Assembly (NCBI GenBank): GCA_964023205.1
Contig: OZ026844.1
Coordinates: 11,766,790-11,830,789 of the forward strand
Reading direction: 5' to 3'
Source of the DNA: Lutraria lutraria
Taxonomy: Eukaryota > Mollusca > Bivalvia > Venerida > Mactridae
Length of the DNA stretch: 64,000 bases
The notes under the pieces are model-generated. The model did not search any database. It saw only the letters and a list, made by a program, of their open reading frames with translations, and had not been told where the DNA came from. The position numbers and the translations under genes were made by a program. Shown here one piece after another: positions 58,309-64,000 of this stretch (its first letter is position 1; every line of letters begins with the position of its first letter).

Positions 58309-61300
58309 GGGACACTGAAAAAGCGTCCCTGAACACTAGTCTGGAAGGCTGGGTCGAGGTTCGAACCCATGACCTTTTCATTCGGTAGTACAGGTTGTTA
58401 CCACTAGACCACTGGTCATCCCTCGGGTGATTATTAGTCAAAGACAATAACCACTTAACCACAGAGGTCCCAGTATGTAAGGATATTGGGAAAAAATCAT
58501 TATATCAACAATAACCCTAGACAGTTCAAACATTACTTATATAACTATGCATGTGTTATAGCTATGATCACAGAAAACTTGTTTAGTCAAATTCAAGCCC
58601 ACCGGCCGGCACAACGGTCGCTCTCTTACCACTATCATTACCACTGCATATAAAAGTGTAAGGATAACAAGCTTGAAAACGAAAGTAGAACATATCTTCA
58701 AGTTTTTCAGTCATACAATTATTGGGCTTTCGTCATAATTGCATATCTCTAACTAAATGTAAGTTAAAACTATATTATTCAGGTCCAAAGAATATCTGTT
58801 TGATGTGCTGAATCCGAAGTCTATAAGACAAGAACATAATTGTGATTACCAGTCGTGTTCTAAACTGTTGGATATCATAAATACGTAACGTGGAAGTTCC
58901 GTTATTCGAATAGAACAGTAAAACTAGTATGATATAACTGAAATTACATATTTATAAATGGGTGCGTGAACGTTTTATACAATAATCGTATTAAAACTTT
59001 ATTTAGATGCATATCTAAGTAATCTGGTATTTTAATAGTGAAAGGCAAAACCCATAATATACAATGTATTTATCCGTAAGCAAGCCTTTTTGTTTTCAAT
59101 TTAGCGATTTCGTGATAGGATTGTTTGCGTTGTTCTAAGCTAACAGTCTTAATATACCTTTATCTTAAACACACATCACGCACGATTATACTGTCAGCAT
59201 GTTCGAACGTTACTTTCGCGTGTTTCATGTACAGCATTCTATCCATTAATTCAATTAATGCACGATAATTGAACTAAAAACCTGATACTTCGACTTACAT
59301 CAATTGCTATCTAAAGTTATCCAACAGTAAAGTTTTACCCAAAGTGTTGATACAACACTGGTGAACAGTCTAATTGACTATAATTACAAAACTAACGTTT
59401 AATGTAAGAATCGATATCCTTTTTATCAACGATCAAGTGATATGGATGTGAGGCTTATACTGCGTGAAAATGGAAACATTCCATTATTCATTTTTATAAT
59501 TACTACATTTAGTTATTAATTGACTAAGTAACGCAACCTTCGTGTCATTCAGATGTTTTATTTAACAAATAATGCGGTAGCACGCTTAGGCCATTAAAAT
59601 GGAGGACAAATTATAAGTACAAGAATGCATAACTCGTTCATAAATAGAATACAACGTTTTTTAATAAAGACTGCAAGTCTAGCTCGTTTAAATACTTCTA
59701 TTATGATATATCATTATGTATATATAATTGTTGTATTTTGTTACATAAATCTACTTAAGTATCAATCATGCGTGCTTATCTTTGAATACTGTAGTATTGT
59801 CCTGATAAACCAGTAACTTATCGATCTGATAACACTGTCAATATCGATATTAGTGTCAGTTTGAGGATCAAATATCTATCAGTGAAACATACAAAACATG
59901 TCACTGTAAAATTCACCAGTTTGTATTGATCGTACAACTATCAGCAAGTCGTACGTAAATAAATTAATTACTTCTGTGTACATACCGTGTTTATTTGTTA
60001 CATTTATCGTAAACGACGATCTATTGTTATGTTTTAAACTCAGATTGATTCAAATATCTATAAAATAAATGTTTGTTTTTGATATGACGTATATTTGCTG
60101 GTGTGGAGCGGTGGTCCCATGATAACGCTACAGGTAGTGGGTTCCATCTTCCGATATGCCGTTTTGGGCAATAAAATGATAGCCGGCTTTTTTATGCACC
60201 ACACACAGGTCCGTGACAAAGTATTGTATATTTCTTACGAGTAGATACAAACAATGTATATCATTATAATAGTAGAGAAACAAATTGGTCACGTACCCGT
60301 GGTACTACACACTATCTCATACCAAATATACAACAGTTATCATATCTAAAAATCTAACCTATCAGTTTCATAGATTCTAACATGATTTATTATTAAAATT
60401 TGAATGATAGAGTGCATCATTATTTAGTAGAAAATCAAATGCCATACAAAACCACTGTCTGTTATATTTTTTAAAGCTACAAGCTTCTCCAGTCTCCATC
60501 ACCACGACACAAATAAAACCAATGATATTGTACGAACAGACTGGAAAGTGATGGTCTATTTTTATGTCCATAAAGCAATACTTTCTGTGATTACGTGTAA
60601 TTATAAATATGAAGCAAATCTGTGTTTATATTTTTTGAAACCTGCGCAGAAGATGTCTGATATTTCGCAAACAACTCATGTTGAAATAAGTAGAAATCGA
60701 AATCAGATCATCGATTGGTTTAGGTGTGTACCATTCAACTTTTCCATCATAAAGTAGGTCGGAGTTTTTATCATGCTTCTTATCAAAATACAAATTCCAT
60801 TTAAGACAATTTTCAATAAATATGTTTGTACACTTACTATGCTTTCAATGAAAGCTTCAATTTTTCTGTGCATAGCAAAGGGAAGAAAAAACATCGTAAG
60901 TTTACATACCACATCACTGTGTCGCGTACAATTGTACGTGAAACTTTTATAGCGGTAAACGACAGCCATTATTTGTTATATGGAATAGATGGTCACCACC
61001 CGCTATGACTATCAAAGACGACATTTTACACAAACTGGGCTTGTTAATAAAACACCATTAGATACGCTGTGGTTGTATTTTAAGAAGACTTCATTGAACA
61101 GAGGTCAGACTCGTCACATCAATACACTTGAAAAGAGAGTCATTTCTCTATAGTTCAATGATACGTTTTACGGATCATGAGACTTTGAAACACGAACCCT
61201 CCCGGTGGAAATCTGATGAAACCATTGAACTGTGTTTTCTTTGAAAGACACCATAATACATAAAACGAACTTGTTTATATACATATAATCATCAGCGTTT

Positions 61301-62261
61301 ACATGACAACTTATAAGAAGGTCTTACAATTATAACAAAACGTAGATCTTGTACAAGAGAAACAGAAAAAGTGCCTTGAACACAGCAGGAAATGAAGAAA
61401 TTATGACAATACATGTATACAATGTACTATATAATGTCACAAAGTTGCCATACATTAATGAAGATATTTCAATTATTTGTCACATGATCACGTTTTGGCT
61501 ATAAATGATACATTTATAGTATAATTAGTATGTGTGATTAGTGTGCTGGTGATAATGATGATGGTATGACATGACAACAACATTGACACAACATACAACA
61601 TTAATGTAAACTGTTCAATATAAATGATAGGGTAATGAACTACATTGTACCAGCCTGTGTACTTGGGAGGTAGAACTGACTACTTATCTACTAGGTACGG
61701 GTTTTGAAGACTTACTGTTTGTTGAATTCGAAGGACGTTATTCAAAAAGTACTGTACAACCTCTCCAGAGCGACCCTCTCTTGAGCAACAACCTCTCTTC
61801 AACAACAGCATGATTTTCCCACTGCATGATTTAACTATTAATTTAACCTCTCAAGAACAACAACCTCTCAACAACTACACACATTTTCTACTCTTGAAGG
61901 GTATTGCTTCGGAGAGATTGCACTGTACCGGCATCATCAGACAATTGTTTTCTGAGAAAATCATCACAACAAAAAACTTACCTAGTTTTATCCCTGTTGG
62001 AAAATTGTTTCTATTCATTCGTTCAGTAATCCATTGCAAGGTAGCAAAGTTTTCAATAGCTTGAGGTAATATCTCGGTTCCACATTTTTCTCCGTCGGTC
62101 GAGTCTGGCCGTCGGATTGATGTTATCACAGAAAACTTATAGTCGGCGTCGGGGTTGAAAGATAACTTTGGCCCAGAACACTGGTCAGTCTGAGAGACGA
62201 CACTTTGTGTATATACACATAATAGAACCACACATGTTACCCATCCAGCTAGCCGAGACAT
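44060..62261 (-). CDS. Single-pass receptor with two tandem Venus-flytrap (mGluR-like) domains, eight exons
   Basis: Joined exons (minus strand): 62261-61982, 50357-50232, 49422-49265, 48931-48785, 48412-47741, 47227-45782, 45495-45204, 44847-44060. This gives 3,909 nt, or 1,302 residues. All introns are GT-AG and the phases agree (1,1,0,0,0,0,1). Order of parts: signal peptide (about 1-24), flytrap domain 1 (to about 461), a short VG-start linker with three Cys (462-494), flytrap domain 2 (to about 943), a second VG-start linker with three Cys, a transmembrane helix (about 1012-1035) with KK after it, and a polar Pro/Ser-rich tail. Domain 2 has mGluR hallmarks: TVPSD, NNYG and NPWFVEFW. By family knowledge it should bind a small, amino-acid-like ligand outside the cell. 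No seven-helix, kinase or cyclase part follows, so signalling must rely on the tail or on partners. The model is inferred from sequence only; the long first intron is its least certain part. Confidence 0.82.
45204..45495 (-). CDS. Receptor exon 7: juxtamembrane linker and transmembrane helix
   Basis: The 292-nt exon runs from CTACAG|GTTGG to ATTATCG|GTAAGT. It starts VGLYTGNQLTLQQNS, the same phase-0 VG start as exon 6. It has a Cys cluster (CHKQSCGIC), a Thr/Ser-rich stalk with NET, and then the helix IIGILGFLVIVSVIMG with ICIICCL, followed by KKRII as a stop-transfer signal. The full mGluR cysteine-rich domain is not present. Intron 7 is 44,848-45,203. Confidence 0.85.
45782..47227 (-). CDS. 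Receptor exon 6: linker and entire flytrap domain 2
   Basis: The single 1,446-nt exon runs from TTTTCAG|GTTGG to AAACAG|GTAAAA (residues 462-943). It opens with VGIFRNNSIYYGN and a Cys cluster (487, 491, 494). Domain 2 then follows uninterrupted: GSSVTLQTASLLSELRIP, PDLDDRLNYPYFLRTVPSD, GWEYVSVLYVNNNYG, FLGSEDWGNR and NPWFVEFWEEIFECDLP. These line up motif by motif with mGluR ligand domains. Several N-glycosylation sequons (NNS, NAS, NCT, NET, NGT) agree with an extracellular place. Intron 6 is 45,496-45,781. Confidence 0.9.
47741..48412 (-). CDS. Receptor exon 5 (rest of flytrap domain 1)
   Basis: The exon is 672 nt in phase 0, from TTTCTAG|AATGG to ATTGAG|GTAAAT. It encodes the remainder of domain 1: RAVFFGSRAIFRNM, a strand GISWIVVEDPES, the helix DTASVLDAVFSFANSL, and the lobe-closing segment ending DIKYATDQNDIIE. 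It lacks the NPWF.EFW motif found in domain 2, so domain 1 is the more diverged flytrap. It contains an N-glycosylation sequon, NVT. Intron 5 (47,228-47,740) shows nothing further. Confidence 0.8.
48785..48931 (-). CDS. Receptor exon 4 (flytrap domain 1)
   Basis: The exon is 147 nt in phase 0, from TGCTAG|GCAACT to ATCTCA|GTAAGT. It encodes ATVDLLKRLGLTYIAVVH, then TNDDFGRYG and NGICVDSIHEIS. This is the lobe-2 entry of the fold (compare W.YVS....YG..G and ICIA in mGluRs), with Phe in place of the usual Tyr of the YG motif. Intron 4 is 48,413-48,784. Confidence 0.8.
49265..49422 (-). CDS. Receptor exon 3 (flytrap domain 1 ligand loop)
   Basis: The exon is 158 nt, from ATCAG|GTGTT to CAA|GTTAG. 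It encodes VIGASQSDTTEALL, then IPVLGPHATLPDIS, then YRTIPTDNQQ. These correspond to the ANF_receptor pattern GVIG.SSS, IPQI..ATS..LSD and RTVPSD. No ORF start lies inside it, so an ATG-based ORF search would miss it. Intron 3 is 48,932-49,264. Confidence 0.8.
50232..50357 (-). CDS. Receptor exon 2 (flytrap domain 1)
   Basis: The exon has 126 nt between TTTTCAG|GATTT and ATTG|GTAAGAG, entering and leaving in phase 1. It encodes FDVYDDCGIPKKAMAHAL and a segment with two further cysteines, ending at CIIG. The reading frame is open on both sides, so the splice sites define it. Intron 2 (49,423-50,231) shows nothing else that I recognise. Confidence 0.75.
50358..52486. other. Distal part of receptor intron 1; no gene seen
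   Basis: AT-rich sequence between receptor exon 2 and the stop of dioxygenase copy B. It holds a GC-richer island at about 50,895-51,010 with GGGAGGGGCTAA facing TTAGCCTCCCC in inverted arrangement, perhaps a fragment of a mobile element. It also holds an A-rich low-complexity run at about 52,100-52,145. The short frames show no known domain. Confidence 0.5.
52375..52380 (-). terminator. Candidate poly(A) signal, dioxygenase copy B
   Basis: AATAAA on the minus strand, about 107 bp beyond the stop at 52,487. The region is AT-rich, so chance occurrence is possible. Confidence 0.4.
52487..53673 (-). CDS. LigB-type extradiol dioxygenase (4,5-DOPA dioxygenase-like), copy B
   Basis: There are two exons, 53673-53247 and 52905-52487, joined in phase 1 (ACCTG|GTAAGT ... 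TTACAG|TTTGTC), giving 281 residues. Motifs: FLSHGGGPS (His12), LSAHWDEP (His62), LDHGVFVPLKLVFPKADIP (His126), GSGFASHNL (His182) and IDHFLPLLMCSAAAG (His243). All expected family histidines are present. It is a clear paralogue of copy A with the same intron place and phase, so the pair arose by duplication after the intron was in place. The 3' ends differ: LFSTG here against MFD in copy A. A TATA-like box lies about 100 bp upstream of the ATG and an AATAAA about 107 bp past the stop. Together these suggest its own transcription unit inside the receptor intron. Substrate is inferred. Confidence 0.88.
53674..54809. other. Upstream flank of dioxygenase copy B within intron 1
   Basis: Beyond the TATA-like box this is plain AT-rich sequence. 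I see no gene or clear repeat. Confidence 0.5.
53771..53778 (-). promoter_or_regulatory. TATA-like box for dioxygenase copy B
   Basis: The minus strand reads GGGTATATAAGGGAA, a close match to the TATA consensus with GC-richer flanks. It lies about 98 bp upstream of the ATG at 53,673. A transcription start about 30 bp further on would give a 5' UTR of roughly 70 bp. No comparably good box was seen for copy A. Confidence 0.5.
54827..55052 (+). mobile_element. tRNA-derived SINE with target site duplication
   Basis: A 226-bp element whose head resembles a tRNA promoter: an A-box-like TGGTCGCTGAC near 54,838 and a B-box-like AGTTCAAGCC at 54,885-54,894. The end is A-rich (AATAAACATAC). It is flanked by near-perfect 17-bp direct repeats at 54,810-54,826 and 55,053-55,069 (AAAACAAGAA then two mismatches then TGCAG; 15 of 17 match), as target-primed insertion leaves. 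It sits in receptor intron 1 between the two dioxygenase genes. The family name is not assigned. Confidence 0.7.
55070..55870. other. Spacer between the SINE and dioxygenase copy A
   Basis: AT-rich sequence containing the 3' flank of copy A. Two stretches (about 55,355-55,565 and 55,570-55,750) share phrases such as GTACTTTTA, TTACACGTCG and CACGTAAAG in similar order. They may be an old, decayed tandem duplication. No gene seen. Confidence 0.4.
55804..55809 (-). terminator. Candidate poly(A) signal, dioxygenase copy A
   Basis: AATAAA on the minus strand, about 62 bp beyond the stop at 55,871. Its place is typical for a compact gene, but the match is short. Confidence 0.4.
55871..57034 (-). 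CDS. LigB-type extradiol dioxygenase (4,5-DOPA dioxygenase-like), copy A
   Basis: There are two exons, 57034-56605 and 56268-55871, joined in phase 1 (ACCAG|GTAAAT ... TTCCAG|TTTGTC), giving 275 residues, the usual size for the family. Motifs: FLSHGAGPS (His12), ISAHWEE (His62), LDHGVFVPLKLVFPEADIP (His127), GSGFATH (His183) and IEHFLPLL (His239). These are the histidine motifs of the LigB / YgiD / plant DODA family, which bind one metal ion and cleave the ring of catechols such as DOPA; substrate here is inferred. The intron falls exactly at the DIP|VCQ junction, as in copy B. There is no signal peptide, so it is likely cytosolic. The gene lies whole within intron 1 of the receptor on the same strand. 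Its introns, intact frame and motifs suggest it is functional. Confidence 0.88.
57035..58089. other. Upstream flank of dioxygenase copy A within intron 1
   Basis: AT-rich, with no gene or clear repeat. A TTTATAAA-like site occurs about 130 bp upstream of the copy A ATG, too weak to call a promoter. Confidence 0.45.
58090..58470 (-). mobile_element. Likely tRNA-derived SINE carrying a GA/CT microsatellite
   Basis: On the minus strand the element begins with tRNA-like promoter pieces: CTGTGGTTAAGTGGTTAT, then GTGGTCTAGTGGTAAC, then a B-box-like GGGTTCGAACC at about 58,357-58,368. After a (CT)n run there is a second GAGTTCGAACCCC, and the tail GCTGAGACGTTAAAG ends in AAACAAAATCC near 58,090. 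This layout, with a GTTAAA-type tail, resembles SINEs common in molluscs. Edges are approximate and no target duplication was found. The region is markedly more GC-rich than its surroundings. Confidence 0.55.
58255..58306. repeat. (GA)26 microsatellite
   Basis: An uninterrupted 52-bp GA run inside the SINE-like element. It generates spurious open frames of Arg-Glu or Ser-Leu on both strands. Confidence 0.98.
58471..61756. other. Proximal part of receptor intron 1; no gene seen
   Basis: AT-rich intronic sequence. Near 60,105-60,215 there is a tRNA-promoter-like piece (GCGGTGGTCCCATGATAACGC then GTGGGTTCCATC), possibly a decayed SINE. Another GC-richer patch (ACCGGCCGGCACAACGGTCGC) is at about 58,600. 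The open frames are short and show no known domain. Confidence 0.45.
61757..61880. repeat. Cluster of AACCTCTC-type short repeats
   Basis: CCTCTC occurs five times in 124 bp, mostly as AACCTCTC followed by CAACAAC-like sequence, about 100 bp inside intron 1 from the exon 1 donor. It looks like a decayed short-period repeat or a remnant of an interspersed element. Confidence 0.5.
61982..62261 (-). CDS. Receptor exon 1: signal peptide and start of flytrap domain 1
   Basis: The start ATG at 62,261 is followed by a hydrophobic stretch (VTCVVLLCVY) and a likely cleavage after VVSQ, a good secretory signal. The mature part holds KCGTEILPQAIENFATL, matching the first helix of class C receptor ligand domains, and ends in FPTGIKL. 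The donor reads CTAG|GTAAGT, phase 1. Joined to exon 2 it gives IKLGFDVYDDC, which fits the conserved lobe-1 pattern ITLG.EI.DSC of mGluRs. That fit supports skipping the 11.6 kb between them. Confidence 0.78.
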
Positions 62262-64000
62262 TGCTGTTATGTTGTCGGTATAACCGCGAGTTTCTTTAAT
62301 AAGAAACTTACATCCATGAAACTCATTTAATTATCACTTCTCGCGCACCTGTTAATATAAACTTCGCCTGTGATAATGACAACAATTAACAATACCTTAG
62401 GAGATACTATTTACGAAGAAACAGCCGATTTTCACACAATTCAGGAAACTTCTGTTTAATACAATCTTCTAAATTCCACAAAATATCCAGAGCACAACCT
62501 CCCGTATTTCAAATCAACAGAAGTTTATAGCCGTTTCAAAACATCCTTCTACAATGAATGTATTTCTGACGAGATATAATTAATCTATAATTCATGCTTG
62601 TATGACCATAAGTAGAAAGAAATATTATGTGTGTACACATCTACAGACTAAATACCTTTCATATTTACATTTAAACACGTAACGAAAAATACTTAATGTA
62701 CACAATAACTCATTCAAGTTCGCTGTTTACACATTGCGTCTCCGATTTAAGGTAATCTTAAGGCAACCTAATTTAAGCGAAAATTAAGCCTCTTCATAAA
62801 ATCCACATTTTCTGTAGCAACTCCTCGCGTATTTATCATACACAACTTCTCATCGTATACCTTTAAACATATCGTATTTTGGTTAGGATATACACTGTCT
62901 ATACATTGTTTCCTTACATGACCAAAAAACGTGGGATTGGTTATATTTGGATGTATATATATCCTACCACATTTTTCACAGGTATTTCGGTCACAAAGAG
63001 GCGTTTGAAAACGTATTATCTCCCTTCTATATCTGTTTTACTGCCCGATTCAACAATCGCGCTTGTCACATTTAATCAAACGATGTTATCTTGTTTTCGC
63101 GATGTAAAAATGCTGATTTTATTCAGTAAGAGACGAAAGTTAAAACTGTATTTAACTAGATACGGATCGTCGACTTCACGGTATGCAAAATAAACACATT
63201 AAAATATTTATTATCCTGTCCCCGTGTTCGATTCGCTAGAATTTAAACAGTCAGTAATTTTAGCTTAAAATTTATAAATTGATTCACTCTACTATTCAGA
63301 CAACCGATCACAAAATTCAATAAAATTACCCGCGGTATTGTTTACATCTTTATATAGGACGCGGATAGATGGAGAGTTAAATCAGGCTGTGATTATCTGT
63401 TCGTTCAAGTATTGAAATATTCATATTGTACACAGGATACCGTAATAATAGTTGGTGAATTTTAAATTATAATGTTATCTACGGAAATTATCTGTAAGCT
63501 TAACCCCAAATTGATCCACTTACCTAGGCAGACTTGTAAACTAATTGAACAATTAAGGGGTGTATACCGGGAGACCCACTTAAATTTTAGATATGTTTAC
63601 TCTATTTCATAATATATTTGATTAATACAGTAAACTTAATCCAATCTGACTTGCGTCTCTTTGAAATGGTTGTGTAATTTAACACCTGCATAGAATTGAA
63701 TTGAAACTGAAAAGATAAGGAGTCTTTCTTAACAGGTAATTTTTTAACAGGTAGTTTTACTAACTGGTAATTTACAACTGAAGTTGGTGTCTATGTAACC
63801 TGTTCACGTTAAAACACTTTATTCGTAAACACAAAGTTCTTACCAGGATACAAAACTGAGCATAATTTGTATCCGAGTATAAATATTCCTAATAATACCA
63901 TATCGTCTCTGATAAAACCAAGAAAAATATCATGATTTATGTGCAAGGTTGCGAATAGCTTTGTTTAAGTAACTATATCATATATATTGTGAACATGACA
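62262..64000. other. Upstream flank of the receptor gene
   Basis: This should hold the 5' UTR and promoter of the minus-strand receptor. Visible items are an inverted repeat, GTTTCTT-TAAT-AAGAAAC, at 62,290-62,307, about 30 bp before the ATG, and a weak TATA-like AGTTTATATTAAC on the minus strand near 62,350. The remainder is AT-rich with no supported gene. A 104-codon plus-strand frame at 62,879-63,193 has no recognisable feature. Confidence 0.5.

Noticed and set aside
58350..58425. A functional tRNA gene on the minus strand
   Set aside because: A- and B-box-like sequences are present, but I could not form an acceptor stem or a proper anticodon arm. It fits a SINE head better.
58072..58462. 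Open frames made of Arg-Glu or Ser-Leu repeats
   Set aside because: They arise from translating the (GA)26 microsatellite within a SINE-like element.
60060..61010. Several 60-90 codon frames in receptor intron 1
   Set aside because: Short, without domains or consistent splice sites. Frames of this length are expected by chance over 3 kb on six frames.
62879..63193. 104-codon plus-strand frame
   Set aside because: No motif, no splice context, and amino acid composition typical of AT-rich random sequence.

Overview
This is a eukaryotic, AT-rich window with GT-AG introns, exons that join by phase, tRNA-derived SINEs and a huge satellite array. The gene content (a metabotropic-glutamate-receptor-like ectodomain protein and a pair of LigB-type extradiol dioxygenases) and the style of the SINEs suggest a marine invertebrate, most likely a bivalve or other mollusc. 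That assignment is an inference from general familiarity, not from a search.

Region 1 (1-41,653) is one uninterrupted satellite array that enters from the left edge and stops abruptly at about 41,653. The working unit is 84 bp, made of four diverged 21-bp monomers; 63-bp units lacking one monomer are interspersed. Much larger blocks (1,554, 1,665, 2,862, 4,604 and 4,709 bp) are repeated head to tail with only isolated substitutions, so the array has at least three nested levels of repetition. Very long open frames cross it only because 21 and 84 are multiples of three and the consensus lacks stops in two frames. I do not call any gene there.

Region 2 (41,654-44,059) is AT-rich intergenic sequence, possibly including the 3' UTR of the next gene.

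Region 3 (44,060-62,261, minus strand) is one eight-exon gene of about 1,302 codons. It encodes a signal peptide, two tandem Venus-flytrap (ANF_receptor / class C GPCR type) ligand-binding domains, one transmembrane helix and a disordered cytoplasmic tail of about 267 residues ending in a PDZ-ligand-like motif. There is no seven-helix domain, kinase or cyclase. Its first intron is about 11.6 kb and holds, on the same strand, two complete two-exon paralogues of the 4,5-DOPA extradiol dioxygenase (LigB) family (55,871-57,034 and 52,487-53,673), plus two SINE-like insertions and a (GA)26 microsatellite.

Region 4 (62,262-64,000) is the upstream flank of the receptor gene, with no gene that I can support.

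The most unusual items are the double-flytrap single-pass receptor, the enzyme pair nested in its first intron, and the multi-level 21-bp-based satellite.
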